A stretch of 64,000 nt of DNA from Leucobacter komagatae (GTDB lineage: Bacteria > Actinomycetota > Actinomycetes > Actinomycetales > Microbacteriaceae), in the NCBI RefSeq assembly GCF_006716085.1, contig NZ_VFON01000001.1, positions 372,001 through 436,000 of the forward strand. The letters are read 5' to 3'. Positions 51,154 through 60,732 of the stretch are shown here, piece by piece; position 1 is the stretch's first letter; every line of letters starts with the position of its first letter. Position numbers and translations under genes: made by a program. A model generated the notes under the pieces. The model made no database searches. It was given only the letters and a program-made list of their open reading frames with translations, and was not told where the DNA came from.

Positions 51154-52464
51154 ATGGCACCAGAGCTCGATGTTGAACTGTCAGAAACCGCGCGAATCGC
51201 TCGCGACCTTATTCGGATCGATACGTCGAACCGTGGGGAGGGCGACGCGAATCCCGAGCGCCCAGCTGCGGACTATGTGAGTGCGTTCCTGCGCGATCTC
51301 GGGCTCGACCCCGTGACGATCGAGTCGGATCCCGGGCGCGCGAGCGTCGTCGCGCGCGTCGCGGGCGCGCAGCCCGAGCTCCCGGCCCTCGTGCTCCACG
51401 GGCATCTTGACGTCGTTCCCGCGGACCCGGCCAACTGGACAGTTGATCCGTTCGAGGGCGTTGTGAAGGACGGGCTCCTGTGGGGTCGCGGCGCGGTCGA
51501 CATGAAAGACATGGACGCCATGATCCTTACCGCGATCGCTGAGCTGCTGCGCGCGGGGGAGAAGCCGCGCCGCGACATCATCCTCGCGTTCTTCGCCGAC
51601 GAGGAGAACGGTGGCGTTTACGGGTCGCACTACCTCGTTGAGCACCACCCAGAGCTGTTTGCCGGCGCTGGCACCGCGATTAGCGAGGTCGGCGGGTACT
51701 CGATCGAGATCGCAGGCCAGCGCGCGTACCTCGTGCAGACAGGGGAGAAGGCGCTCGACTGGATCAGGCTGCGCGCCCGGGGCACTGCGGCCCACGGTTC
51801 GCGCGTGTGGCACGACAACGCTGTGACGAAGCTCGCAGCCGCTATTGCTGCGCTCGGCGGCCACGAGTGGCCGATCGCACTGTGCGACACGACCCGCGAG
51901 CTGCTCGATGAAATCGCGACGCTCGTTGGCGCAGACCTCACGGAGATCAACCCCGAGGAGATGGTGCTCAGTCTCGGCAAGGGGGCTGGGTTGATCCAGG
52001 CTAGCCTGCGCAACACGACGAACCCGACGGTACTGAAGGCGGGCTACAAGCACAACGTCATCCCGGATACCGCGGAGGCCCTCGTCGATGTGCGCACCCT
52101 GCCCGCCGAGCGTGATGAGGTGATCGCGAAGATTCGCGAGATCGTCGGACCCGACATTGAGATCGAGACCGTGCACTCCGACATTGGGCTCGAGGTGCCC
52201 TTCGCGGGCGAGCTCGTCGAGGCGATGAAGGCCGCGATCGAGGCACACGACCCTGGCGCGAAGGTGCTGCCGTACCTGCTGAGCGGGGGCACCGACAACA
52301 AGGCCCTCGCGCGTCTCGGCATCACGGGGTACGGCTTCGCCCCGCTCAGGCTGCCGGCCGACCTCGACTTCCCCGGGATGTTCCACGGGGTCGACGAGCG
52401 CGTGCCCCTTGACGCGCTTGACTTTGGCCACCGCGTGCTCGCAGATTTGCTCCGCTCCTACTGA
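51154..52464 (+). CDS. M20-family metallopeptidase/deacylase
   Basis: 436 residues. Zinc ligands: LHGHLDVVPAD, GRGAVDMKDMDAM, FFADEENGG and the C-terminal FHGVDERVPLD; the lid/dimer domain is in the middle. Same family as dipeptidases, ArgE and DapE; the M20 carboxypeptidase/dipeptidase branch is most likely. ATG 51154 is fixed by the -10 and SD. Cytosolic, no signal peptide. Confidence 0.92.
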   Translation: MAPELDVELSETARIARDLIRIDTSNRGEGDANPERPAADYVSAFLRDLGLDPVTIESDPGRASVVARVAGAQPELPALVLHGHLDVVPADPANWTVDPFEGVVKDGLLWGRGAVDMKDMDAMILTAIAELLRAGEKPRRDIILAFFADEENGGVYGSHYLVEHHPELFAGAGTAISEVGGYSIEIAGQRAYLVQTGEKALDWIRLRARGTAAHGSRVWHDNAVTKLAAAIAALGGHEWPIALCDTTRELLDEIATLVGADLTEINPEEMVLSLGKGAGLIQASLRNTTNPTVLKAGYKHNVIPDTAEALVDVRTLPAERDEVIAKIREIVGPDIEIETVHSDIGLEVPFAGELVEAMKAAIEAHDPGAKVLPYLLSGGTDNKALARLGITGYGFAPLRLPADLDFPGMFHGVDERVPLDALDFGHRVLADLLRSY

Positions 52465-52483
52465 TCCCCAAGCCCCGTTGGGC

Positions 52484-52489
52484 TAGTCT
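52484..52489 (+). promoter_or_regulatory. -10 box of uppP-mshC
   Basis: TAGTCT 47 nt before the uppP ATG, just behind the M20 stop; a normal leadered promoter. GGAAGG serves as SD. Confidence 0.45.
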
Positions 52490-52536
52490 GGACGACGGCT
52501 CGCAGCGCGTGCCACGAGACGGAAGGCCACTACCGC

Positions 52537-53406
52537 ATGGGTATTTTCGAGGCGATCATCCTCGGCATCGTTCAGGGGCTCACTGAGTTTCTGCCGGTTT
52601 CTTCGAGCGCACACCTCCGGGTGACGAGCGAGCTGCTCGGCATCGGTGACGCCGGTGCGGCGTTCACCGCGATCACGCAGATCGGAACCGAGGCGGCGGT
52701 CATTGTGTTCTTCTGGCGCGACATCGTGCGGATCATCGGTAGGTGGTTCAAGTCGCTGTCCGGGAAGACCGTGCCGCGCAACGATCCCGACGCGAAGATG
52801 GGCTGGTGGATCATTCTCGGCACTATCCCGATTGTCGTGCTCGGGCTGCTGTTCCAGGATTCGATCGAGACGACGCTCCGGTCGCTCTGGTTCACCGCGA
52901 TCTCGCTGATCGTGTTCGGTCTGCTGCTTGGCGTCGCCGACCGGGTCGGTCAGAAGGTGCGACCCATCGAGAAGCTCACGTGGAAGCACGGCCTGATCTA
53001 CGGGTTCGCCCAGGCGGCCGCGCTGATTCCCGGCGTCTCGCGTTCCGGTGGCACGATCACCGCGGGCCTCTTCATGGGCTACAAGCGCGAGGCGGCTGCG
53101 CGCTACTCCTTCCTGCTCGCGATTCCCGCCGTGCTCGGCTCTGGCTTCTACCAGGTGTTCAAGGTGATCAAGGCGCCCGAGACGCAGACCCCCTGGAGCA
53201 TGACGATCATCGCCACGGTCGTTGCTTTTGCGATCGCCCTTGTAGTGATCGGCTTCTTCATGCGCTACATCTCCAAGCGCAGCTTTATGCCGTTCGTCAT
53301 CTACCGCGTGCTCATCGGTGTCGTCATCATCGTGCTGCTCGTCACCGGCGTACTCACCCCGGGCGGCGAGGTCCCTGCAATCGCGTTCCAGGACGGTGCG
53401 CAGTGA
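52537..53406 (+). CDS. uppP: undecaprenyl-diphosphatase
   Basis: 289-residue membrane enzyme that recycles undecaprenyl-PP for cell-wall synthesis; extra copies give bacitracin resistance. [23 protein letters not shown] (catalytic Glu and the PVSSSAHL loop, Ala where Gly is usual) and [17 protein letters not shown] (catalytic Arg region) are diagnostic. About eight hydrophobic segments. GTGA overlap with mshC. Confidence 0.96.
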   Translation: MGIFEAIILGIVQGLTEFLPVSSSAHLRVTSELLGIGDAGAAFTAITQIGTEAAVIVFFWRDIVRIIGRWFKSLSGKTVPRNDPDAKMGWWIILGTIPIVVLGLLFQDSIETTLRSLWFTAISLIVFGLLLGVADRVGQKVRPIEKLTWKHGLIYGFAQAAALIPGVSRSGGTITAGLFMGYKREAAARYSFLLAIPAVLGSGFYQVFKVIKAPETQTPWSMTIIATVVAFAIALVVIGFFMRYISKRSFMPFVIYRVLIGVVIIVLLVTGVLTPGGEVPAIAFQDGAQ

Positions 53407-54677
53407 GAACCTGGACCCCTCCGGTAATCCCGGAGCTCCCCGGTGCCGGCGAGGCTCCCAAGCTCTTCAACACGGCAAAGGGCCGGCTCGAGCACCCCGC
53501 GATTCAAGACGACCGAGCGACACTCTACGTCTGTGGGCTCACGCCGTACGACGCCACCCACATCGGGCACGCCTTCACGTATCTGACGTTCGACATCATG
53601 CAGCGCGCCTGGCGCGACGCCGGCATCGAGACGGTCTACGCCCAAAACATCACCGATATCGATGACCCGCTGCTCGAGCGCGCGAACGCCACGGGCGTTG
53701 ACTGGCGCGGCCTCGCTGACGAGCAGATCGGGCTCTACCGCTCTGACATGCATCGCATGGGCATGATCCCGCCCGACCACTTCGTCGCGGTCACCGAGGC
53801 GATCGACGAGATCGCTGGCGGCGTCGAAGAACTCATCGACCTCGGCTACGCCTACACCGTGCCGACGCCGGAGTCTGAGGCAGGCGACGACATCTACTTC
53901 GACGTGCGCGGCGCGCAGCGGCAGTCACAGTGGCGGCTTGGCGACGTCGCGCCGTACGAGCGCGCTCTGCTTGAGACCCTGAGCGCCGAGCGCGGCGGCG
54001 ACCCCGAACGCGAGGGCAAGCGCGACGTGCTTGATCCGCTGCTCTGGCGCTCAGCTCGCGTGGGGGAGCCGAGCTGGGAGTCGGTCGTGGGTGAGGGGCG
54101 ACCCGGCTGGCACATCGAGTGCGCCGTGATCGCCAGGCAGGCGCTCGGCGAGCTGTTCACGGTGCAGGGCGGCGGTCACGACCTTGTGTTCCCGCACCAC
54201 GAGTTCACCGCTGCACACGTGACCGCGATCTCGGGCAAGCCGCTCGCGCACGCCTTCTGCCATGCGGCACTCGTGTCGTACGACGGGCACAAGATGTCGA
54301 AGTCGCGCGGCAACCTCGTTTTCGTGTCGAAGCTGCTCGACGGTACCCACGCTGGGCACCCCGTTGACCCCTCAGCGATCAGGCTCGCGCTCCTCGCGAA
54401 CCACTACCGCACCGAGTGGGAGTGGTTCGACAGCGACCTTGAGCGTGCGGAGCGCAGGCTCGCAGCGTGGCGCGAGGGCCTCGATCGCACGACCGCCGAG
54501 CCGGTCTCCGCCTCCGCTGTGCTGCAGCAGTTGCGCGCTGCGCTCGCGAACGACCTCGACACCCCGGTCATGCTGGCGACGCTCGACGCTGCCCTCGCCG
54601 CAGGGGTCGACGACCCGTGCCTCGTCGCGCACGCCGTGCAGGCGCTGCTCGGCGTCAAGCTGCAGCCCGAGGAATAG
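53403..54677 (+). CDS. mshC: mycothiol cysteine ligase MshC
   Basis: Cysteine:1D-myo-inositol 2-amino-2-deoxy-alpha-D-glucopyranoside ligase, 424 residues, a shortened cysteinyl-tRNA synthetase. [20 protein letters not shown] has the HIGH motif and zinc Cys, [26 protein letters not shown] (zinc Cys), [17 protein letters not shown], and [13 protein letters not shown] the KMSKS loop. Coupled to uppP by GTGA. Presence of mycothiol synthesis supports actinobacterial origin. Confidence 0.96.
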   Translation: MRTWTPPVIPELPGAGEAPKLFNTAKGRLEHPAIQDDRATLYVCGLTPYDATHIGHAFTYLTFDIMQRAWRDAGIETVYAQNITDIDDPLLERANATGVDWRGLADEQIGLYRSDMHRMGMIPPDHFVAVTEAIDEIAGGVEELIDLGYAYTVPTPESEAGDDIYFDVRGAQRQSQWRLGDVAPYERALLETLSAERGGDPEREGKRDVLDPLLWRSARVGEPSWESVVGEGRPGWHIECAVIARQALGELFTVQGGGHDLVFPHHEFTAAHVTAISGKPLAHAFCHAALVSYDGHKMSKSRGNLVFVSKLLDGTHAGHPVDPSAIRLALLANHYRTEWEWFDSDLERAERRLAAWREGLDRTTAEPVSASAVLQQLRAALANDLDTPVMLATLDAALAAGVDDPCLVAHAVQALLGVKLQPEE

Positions 54678-54708
54678 ACCCCTGGCACGGAACACACCAG
54701 CACAGAAC

Positions 54709-54747
54709 ACCTCGGCCCCGATCGCGAGATCGGGGCCGAGGTTTTCC
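54709..54747. terminator. bidirectional intrinsic terminator after mshC
   Basis: ACCTCGGCCCCGATC (54709-54723), GCGA loop, GATCGGGGCCGAGGT (54728-54742), then TTTCC. A 15-bp perfect stem between convergent mshC and the PAC2 gene. Confidence 0.93.
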
Positions 54748-54767
54748 TGAGAGCTAGCGCTGTAGCG

Positions 54768-55799
54768 CTACCGTTGCTGCTCGCCGGGATCCGGATCCTG
54801 ACCGGGCTGGTCGCTCTGCTCGCTGCCTTGCCCGAGCTCGCTGCTCTCTCCGAGCTCGCCGGCCGCGCCGTCTTCGCGGATCGTGCCGGCCGCGCCACGC
54901 GAGTCGCGCTCAAGGAACTTCTCGAACTCTGCCGCGAGGGCATCGCCCGTCGTCTCCGCAGCGAGCGCCTCGTCGCGCGCGTCTTCGAGGCTGCGGATGT
55001 ACCGCGTCATATCGTCATCGTTCTCGGCGATGCGGTTGATGTTCGATTCCCAGTCGGTCGCCTGCGCGAAGAGCTCGCCGCGCGGGATGACGATGTCGAG
55101 CAGCTCTTCGAGCTTGTCGAGGATCGCGAGCGTCGCCTTGGGCGATGGCGCCGAGTGGACGTAGTGCGGCACCTGCACCCACAGGGCGAGGCTGTCGATC
55201 GTTGCGGTCTCGAGCGCCATCTCGATCGCGGTGACGATGCCGACGGGGCCCTCGTAGTCGCTTCGCTCGGCGCCGTAGCGCTCGCGGAGCTCCGGGCTCT
55301 CCGCGCTCACGCTCGTGATGATGGGGCGCGAGTGGGGCGCGTCGGAGTACATCGAGCCGAGGAGCACGACCAGGTCGACGCCCCACACCTCGGCGAGCTC
55401 GACGATCTCGTCTGCGAAGTTCTCCCAGTCGCGGCCCGGCTCGTAGCCGGGGAGGAAGAAGAGGTCGTGGACGGGGGTGCCGTCGATGCGGGTGATCGCG
55501 TCGGCCTCGCCCGCGTCGACGTCGGTTGGGGCGGGAAGGCCCGGCCGATGCACGGTGCCGTACAGTCGGGTGTCGGGCCAGTCGATCGTGCGCTTCCCGT
55601 CCTCGTCGCGATACATGCGGGGCCGCTGCAACTGCAGGTCGACGAACCCCTCGCCCCCGATCACGTGCAGCAACTCGGCCTTCTGCAGCTTGATGAGGTG
55701 CTGCAGCGCCTCCGACGTGGCATCGCCCGCGTCGCTCCAGCCCTGGAACGCGGCGATGAGCACGCGCGGTGCGGTTTCAGAGGGAGTCGAATCATTCAC
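54768..55799 (-). CDS. PAC2-family protein
   Basis: 343 residues. VLIAAFQGWSDAGDATSEALQHL, LLHVIGGEGFVDLQLQRP, FFLPGYEPGRDW and LWVQVPHYVHSAPSPKATLAIL define the actinobacterial PAC2 (proteasome assembly chaperone-like) family, coded near HAD/TrmI and proteasome genes in many actinobacteria. No proteasome gene is in this window. The last 50 residues are Glu/Gly/Gln-rich and disordered. GTG 55799 is fixed by TAGTCT 7 nt upstream. Confidence 0.9.
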   Translation of the reverse strand: MNDSTPSETAPRVLIAAFQGWSDAGDATSEALQHLIKLQKAELLHVIGGEGFVDLQLQRPRMYRDEDGKRTIDWPDTRLYGTVHRPGLPAPTDVDAGEADAITRIDGTPVHDLFFLPGYEPGRDWENFADEIVELAEVWGVDLVVLLGSMYSDAPHSRPIITSVSAESPELRERYGAERSDYEGPVGIVTAIEMALETATIDSLALWVQVPHYVHSAPSPKATLAILDKLEELLDIVIPRGELFAQATDWESNINRIAENDDDMTRYIRSLEDARDEALAAETTGDALAAEFEKFLERDSRGAAGTIREDGAAGELGESSELGQGSEQSDQPGQDPDPGEQQR

Positions 55800-55806
55800 A
55801 GCACCC

Positions 55807-55856
55807 AGACTATCTCTCGCCCGCGGCGCCGCCGATCTGTGGCCGCCAGGTAGGAT
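55807..55856. promoter_or_regulatory. divergent pair of leaderless promoters
   Basis: TAGTCT (minus strand, 55812-55807) lies 7 nt before the PAC2 GTG, and TAGGAT (plus, 55851-55856) 7 nt before the HAD-TrmI ATG at 55864. Both -10 boxes share a 38-bp centre. Confidence 0.6.
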
Positions 55857-55863
55857 TAGCTAA

Positions 55864-57654
55864 ATGACGACCGCGACGCCTGTCGGCCGCCCAGCAGCCG
55901 CACTCTGGGACATGGATGGCACGATCATCGACTCCGAACCGCTGTGGATCAAAGCAGAGATCGCGATGCTTGAGCGGTACGGGCTCGCGTTCCCGAAAGG
56001 GATGGAGACGCAGCTCGTCGGCCTCGGGCTGACGACCGCAGCCACCCACTTCCAGAAGCTCGGGGTGCCGCTCTCGACAGACGAGATTATCGACGAGTGG
56101 TCGCGCTCGCTCGTCGCGGGGCTCGCCGTTGAGCGGCCGCGCTGGATGCCTGGCGCGACCGAGCTGCTTGCGGAGTTTGCAGAGCGCGGCGTACCGAACG
56201 TGCTCGTGACGATGTCGGTGCGCCGAATCGCCGACGCGGTTGTGGCGCTGCTGCCCGAGGGCACGTTTTCGGCCGTGATCGCGGGCGACGAGGTCGAGCA
56301 CGAGAAGCCGCACCCCGACCCCTACCTGAGGGGAGCCGCAGCCGTTGGGGCTGCCGCCCGCGACTGCATCGCGTTTGAGGACTCGCGGCCGGGCGCCACT
56401 TCCGCCGTCGACGCCGGCGCCGTCGTCATCGCAACCCCCGGCCTTGTCCCGCTCGACGCCGGGCTCGCACACGAGACCCGCACGACGCTCGCGGGTTTCG
56501 ACGCCGACGCGGCGTTCGCGCTCTGGGCGCAGCACCGCACACCATCATCTGAGGAGAACACGTTGACATCAGCCGAGGCCGCCCCCGCGCAGGCAACCCC
56601 CGCCCTCCGCGGCCCGTTCCGTTTCGGCGACCGCGTCCAGCTCACCGGCCCGAAGGGGCGGATGAACACGATCACGCTTGAAGCTGGGGGCGAGTTCCAC
56701 AGCCACAAGGGCATGATCCGACACGATGACATCGTTGGTGTACCCGACGCTTCGGTCATCGCGAACAACAGCGGCGAGGAGTACCTCGCTCTCCGGCCGC
56801 TCCTGTCTGACTTCGTGATGTCGATGCCCCGCGGCGCGGCGATCGTCTACCCGAAGGACGCCGCTCAGATCGTGTCGCTCGCTGACATCTTCCCCGGCGC
56901 TCGCGTTGTCGAGGCCGGGGTCGGGTCGGGCGCCCTGTCGCTGCACCTGCTGCGCGCCGTCGGGCCCGAGGGTGAGGTGCACTCGTTCGAGCGGCGCGAG
57001 GAGTTCGCTGAGATCGCTCGCGCAAACGCGCGCGCGTACGCCGGTGAGGATCCCGCGAACTGGACGGTTCGCGTCGGCGACTTGCAGGAAGCGCTGCCGG
57101 CCGCGCTCGAGGCCGGGTCCGTTGACCGGGTGGTGCTCGACATGCTCGCCCCGTGGGAGTGCGTCGGGGTCACCGCCGAGGCGCTGTCACCCGGCGGCGT
57201 CGTCATCTGTTATGTCGCGACGGTGACGCAGCTCTCGCGCACGGTCGAGGAACTGCGGCGCTCTGGAATGTTCACGCACCCGCAGGCGTCGGAGACGATG
57301 GTGCGCGGCTGGCACGTTGAAGGGCTCGCCGTGCGGCCCGACCACCGCATGGTCGGCCACACCGGCTTCCTGGTCACCGCGCGCAAGCTCGCGCCGGGAA
57401 CGAACCTTCCGAGCCTCAAGCGGCGGGCGTCGAAGAGCGACTTCACCGACGCCGATATGGCGAGCTGGCTCCCCGACATGGGTGAGGACGGCGACGCCGC
57501 GGCGTGGAGCGAGGAGAGCGTCGGCCAGCTCGTGAAGAGCGACAAGATCCTCCGCAAGAAAGCACGTGAGGCGCAGCGCATCGCCGAGCACCGCATAGGC
57601 GGGGCCGATGCGGGGGGCGCAGTCGACCAGACTGACACCCCGGCCGCCGAGTAG
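55864..57654 (+). CDS. HAD phosphatase fused to tRNA m1A58 methyltransferase TrmI
   Basis: One 596-codon frame. Residues 1-225 are a HAD subfamily IA hydrolase (ALWDMDGTIIDSEPLW with the Asp nucleophile, VTMSVRR, HEKPHPDPYLRGAA, FEDSRPG). Residues 234-596 are the SAM-dependent enzyme that methylates A58 of tRNA (FRFGDRVQLTGPKGR, IYPKDAAQIVSLADIF-like region, VVEAGVGSGALSLHLLRAVG, VVLDMLAPWE). In relatives these are two neighbouring genes. Inside the frame GAGGAG (56551-56556) sits 6 nt before an in-frame TTG at 56563, a probable old start of trmI. Confidence 0.9.
   Translation: MTTATPVGRPAAALWDMDGTIIDSEPLWIKAEIAMLERYGLAFPKGMETQLVGLGLTTAATHFQKLGVPLSTDEIIDEWSRSLVAGLAVERPRWMPGATELLAEFAERGVPNVLVTMSVRRIADAVVALLPEGTFSAVIAGDEVEHEKPHPDPYLRGAAAVGAAARDCIAFEDSRPGATSAVDAGAVVIATPGLVPLDAGLAHETRTTLAGFDADAAFALWAQHRTPSSEENTLTSAEAAPAQATPALRGPFRFGDRVQLTGPKGRMNTITLEAGGEFHSHKGMIRHDDIVGVPDASVIANNSGEEYLALRPLLSDFVMSMPRGAAIVYPKDAAQIVSLADIFPGARVVEAGVGSGALSLHLLRAVGPEGEVHSFERREEFAEIARANARAYAGEDPANWTVRVGDLQEALPAALEAGSVDRVVLDMLAPWECVGVTAEALSPGGVVICYVATVTQLSRTVEELRRSGMFTHPQASETMVRGWHVEGLAVRPDHRMVGHTGFLVTARKLAPGTNLPSLKRRASKSDFTDADMASWLPDMGEDGDAAAWSEESVGQLVKSDKILRKKAREAQRIAEHRIGGADAGGAVDQTDTPAAE
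56551..56565 (+). promoter_or_regulatory. internal ribosome binding site and TTG start for the TrmI part
   Basis: GAGGAG-AACACG-TTG. Initiation here would release a free 363-residue TrmI in addition to the fusion protein. Confidence 0.55.
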
Positions 57655-57694
57655 CCGCGGCCCGCCCCAACCCAGATCCCCAGCGCGCACCCGG

Positions 57695-57700
57695 TAGGAT
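57695..57700 (+). promoter_or_regulatory. -10 box upstream of the FKBP-like lipoprotein gene
   Basis: TAGGAT 37 nt before ATG 57738; a leadered promoter for the lipoprotein-pafB-pafC unit. Confidence 0.45.
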
Positions 57701-57737
57701 GGCCAGGTTCGCATTCGACGCACTCGAGAGGTGTTCC

Positions 57738-58676
57738 ATGCTTCGTCGCATCGCCCCAGCGGTTCTCACCGTTGCAGTTTCCGCAGCCGTTCTCACGGGC
57801 TGCAGCTCGACCGGCCCGGTTGAGGTGAACCGCGGCGACTGCGCCCCGATGCTCGGTGCCGGCGCGCTGAGCGACGGCGTCGTCGTGCTCGGCGGTTTCG
57901 GAACCGCGCCCGAGGTGTCGATCTCGAAGCAGACCGAGATCACGACGTCGCAGCGGTCGATTGTCGACAGTTCCGGAGTGAAGGCCGGAGCGAAGGTCGC
58001 GGGGAACGGGAGCATCGCCTCGGTGAACTTCGCGTTCTACGACCAGGGCACGGGCGAGAAGCTCTTCGAGAGCGCTGGCTTTGGCGGCCAGAACACCACC
58101 AAGGAGTTCTTCATGGTCTCGGAAGAGACGATGAACCCGCTCACCGCGGCAGTTCAGTGCGCAGCACCAGGCGAGCGCGTCGTTCTCGCGCTGAGCCCGC
58201 AGGACGCGCTGCCGCTGCGCCAGGACCTTGGCGGAACGCCTGAATCGGCCCTCGTGGCTGTCATGGACGTTGAAGGCGTATCTGGCCTCAAGGCCTCGGG
58301 CAAGAAGCGGGGGCTCCCCAATGGGTTCCCCGCGGTCGTGACCGACGAGAATGGCGTGCCCGGCGTCGTTCTGCCGCCCCGCGACGCTCCCGTCGGCCTC
58401 ACGACCGGTGTGCGCATCGAAGGCAGCGGGGAGAAGGTCACCGCTGAGAACCGCGTGCTCGTACAGACGCTCGTGGTGAGCTGGGACGGCTCCGTGCTTA
58501 CAAACACCTGGGCAGGCACTGGCCCCCAGCTGCTGCCGAAGCAGGCCGAGTCCGAGGCACAGGGCCTGGCCTTCCGCGGCGAGCTCAACGGCAAGAAGGT
58601 CGGCTCGCAGGTCGTCATCACCGAGGGCGGCGACAACGCTCGCGTTATCGTGCTCGACATCATTGCAGCGGGCTAG
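57738..58676 (+). CDS. lipoprotein, degenerate FKBP-like
   Basis: 312 residues. Lipobox VLTGCSS (Cys about 22) after a hydrophobic signal. The rest resembles the lipoprotein peptidyl-prolyl isomerases found upstream of pafBC in Microbacteriaceae: NFAFYDQGTGEKLFESAGFGG in the middle and TLVVSWDGSVLTNTWAGTG near the end look like FKBP strands, but the aromatic catalytic pocket of FKBP is not evident. Function uncertain. GAGAGGTG precedes ATG 57738. 12 bp upstream of pafB. Confidence 0.75.
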   Translation: MLRRIAPAVLTVAVSAAVLTGCSSTGPVEVNRGDCAPMLGAGALSDGVVVLGGFGTAPEVSISKQTEITTSQRSIVDSSGVKAGAKVAGNGSIASVNFAFYDQGTGEKLFESAGFGGQNTTKEFFMVSEETMNPLTAAVQCAAPGERVVLALSPQDALPLRQDLGGTPESALVAVMDVEGVSGLKASGKKRGLPNGFPAVVTDENGVPGVVLPPRDAPVGLTTGVRIEGSGEKVTAENRVLVQTLVVSWDGSVLTNTWAGTGPQLLPKQAESEAQGLAFRGELNGKKVGSQVVITEGGDNARVIVLDIIAAG

Positions 58677-58688
58677 CTCAGGGCGAGA

Positions 58689-59720
58689 ATGGCCCGGTCG
58701 AAGGTCCCCAGCGAAGAGCGGGTCTTTAGCCTCGTCCTCGCGCTCGTCGCGAGCGCCGGAGGCCTGACGAAGCACGAGCTGCTGTCGTCGGTGTACGGCT
58801 ACTCCGATCGCTACCGCGACGACTCGCAGCGAGCCTCGCTCGAGCGGCAGTTCGAACGCGACAAGGAGCAGCTGCGGCTGCTCGGGATCCCTGTCGAGAC
58901 AATCGATTCGCCCGGCGAACCCGGGAACAACCAGCTCACGCGCTACCGGATCTCGAAGGCGGAACTTGAGGTGCCCGAGGGGCTCTCGTTCAGCGACCGT
59001 GAGCTCATGATGCTGCGCATGGCGGTGCTCGCGTGGCGTGAGGGGAGCCTCACCGACGAGGCGCGCCGCGCCGCGATGAAGCTTGAATCTCTCGGCGGCG
59101 GGCGCGACCCGCTGAGCCTCGGCGTGAACGCTGGCTTCGGCACGTCAGAGCCGTCGGCCCCGGCGCTGCTCACCGCAATCGAGGCGGAGCAGCTCGCGGA
59201 GTTCGACTACCAGATGCCTGGGCGCGACGCGCCCCTCGCGCGCCGCGTCTACCCGCTGCAGCTGCGCAGGTTTGAGGGCCGCTGGCACCTCATCGCGTTT
59301 GATGTCGACCGTGACGCCACCCGCGTCTTCCTGCTTGCCCGAATCTCGGGGCCGGTGCGCTGCCGCGCCGCACTCGCGAACGAACCGGGGCGGCCGGCGG
59401 AGCCGGCGATCCTGATCGAGCGCGCCGTCACTGAGATGCGCGAGATCCAGGAGCGCACCCGCGTGCGCGTGCGCGTTCGGCCACGATCGCGTGCTGACGC
59501 GCGCTTCTCGCGAGGCGCCCGCGTGCTCGAGGAGAGCGCGGGCGCGCGCGTGCTCGAGTTCGGCTCGGTCGACACCGTCGAGCTCGCCGCGATCGTCGCG
59601 AGCTACGGCGCCGACGCCGTGGCGCTTGAACCGAAGGACTTCCGCGCGCGTGTCGTCGAGCTACTGCGCTCGGTCGACAGGGCGCACGCGGGCGCCGCGC
59701 TCGGGGAGGGTCAGCTCTGA
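58689..59720 (+). CDS. pafB: WYL-domain regulator PafB
   Basis: 343 residues. N-terminal winged helix (VFSLVLALVASAGGLTKHELLSSVYGY), then a WYL domain (AEQLAEFDYQMPG, VYPLQLRRFEGRWHLIAFDVDR) and a WCX C-terminal part. PafB and PafC form a heterodimer that activates DNA-damage genes, with the WYL domain thought to sense single-stranded DNA. Stop overlaps the pafC ATG (TGATG). Confidence 0.94.
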   Translation: MARSKVPSEERVFSLVLALVASAGGLTKHELLSSVYGYSDRYRDDSQRASLERQFERDKEQLRLLGIPVETIDSPGEPGNNQLTRYRISKAELEVPEGLSFSDRELMMLRMAVLAWREGSLTDEARRAAMKLESLGGGRDPLSLGVNAGFGTSEPSAPALLTAIEAEQLAEFDYQMPGRDAPLARRVYPLQLRRFEGRWHLIAFDVDRDATRVFLLARISGPVRCRAALANEPGRPAEPAILIERAVTEMREIQERTRVRVRVRPRSRADARFSRGARVLEESAGARVLEFGSVDTVELAAIVASYGADAVALEPKDFRARVVELLRSVDRAHAGAALGEGQL

Positions 59721-60694
59721 TGGCCAAGTCACTGCTCGCGAGCGACAGGGTGCTGCTGCTCCTCGCGCTCGTGCCGTACCTGCGCGAGCACGGGCCGACG
59801 CCCATCGCCGAGCTTGGGCGCACGTTCGATGTCGAGCCGCGCGTGCTGCGCAGACTCATCTCGTTCCTCGGGACTGCGGGTATTCCGGGGGAGACGCTGT
59901 CGTACCAGCACAACGACCTCTTCGACATTGACTGGGACGAGTTTGAGGAGCGCGACACCGTCTCGCTCACGCACACCGTCGCCATCGACGAGACACCGCG
60001 CTTTACTGGCGCTGAGACGGCGGCGCTCCTTGCCGGCCTTGCCGCGCTCCGGCCGCTCCTGAACGAGTCCGACGCGATCGTCGCCTCGGCGCTTGGGGAG
60101 CGGCTCGGGAGTGTAATGGGCGCGACCACCGTGCCGTCGGTCGCGGTGAGTCAGGCTGACAGCGAAGGCGGCCTCTCGCTGCTCGTCGGCGCGATCGAGC
60201 GCGGCCAGGCCGTCAGGTTCCGCTACCTCGACGCGGCTGGGAACGAGAGCGAACGCACCGTGCGCCCCGAGGCCCTCGATGAGCGCGAGGGCGTCTGGTA
60301 CCTGCACGGGTTCAACGTCGAGCGCGGCGCCGCGCGCACGTTTAGTGTCGCGCAGATGAGCGGGATCGAGGAGGTAGCGGGCGAGGCGGCCGGTGCGGCT
60401 GGCGGCACCGGTGCCGTCGGTGCTGCTGAGCCGCGTGTCGGCACCGAGATCCTCGCCATTGTTCCCCTGCGCCTGCTGCCCGCGATTCGGGGGTTCGCCC
60501 CCGAGGAGGTCGCGAAGCCCGAGCGCGCCGTTCCCGCGGGCTGCACCCTCGTGCGCTTTGAGGCGTGGCACGCCGGCGCGGCGGTGCGTCTCGCGCAGCA
60601 CGGGCCCGGCGAAATCGAGATCGTGTCGCCGCCCGCGGCCCGCGCCGCGGTGAGCGAATGGGCCGAGGCCGCGCTCTTCGCATACGGCGAGTAG
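59720..60694 (+). CDS. pafC: WYL-domain regulator PafC
   Basis: 324 residues. Winged helix LLALVPYLREHGPTPIAELGRTFDVEPRVLRRLI, WYL domain ERGQAVRFRYLDAAGNESERTVRPEALDEREGVWYLHGFNV, and a C-terminal WCX region. A glycine/alanine-rich insert (about residues 215-232) lies after the WYL domain. Partner of PafB in the mycobacterial-type RecA-independent DNA damage response. Confidence 0.94.
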   Translation: MAKSLLASDRVLLLLALVPYLREHGPTPIAELGRTFDVEPRVLRRLISFLGTAGIPGETLSYQHNDLFDIDWDEFEERDTVSLTHTVAIDETPRFTGAETAALLAGLAALRPLLNESDAIVASALGERLGSVMGATTVPSVAVSQADSEGGLSLLVGAIERGQAVRFRYLDAAGNESERTVRPEALDEREGVWYLHGFNVERGAARTFSVAQMSGIEEVAGEAAGAAGGTGAVGAAEPRVGTEILAIVPLRLLPAIRGFAPEEVAKPERAVPAGCTLVRFEAWHAGAAVRLAQHGPGEIEIVSPPAARAAVSEWAEAALFAYGE

Positions 60695-60720
60695 CGCGGC
60701 AGCACGCAGTCCGGAAACGA

Positions 60721-60726
60721 TACACT
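60721..60726 (+). promoter_or_regulatory. -10 box of tatC-helY-lnt
   Basis: TACACT, 6 nt before the tatC ATG at 60733; leaderless start of the next unit. Confidence 0.55.
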
Positions 60727-60732
60727 TGCGCC

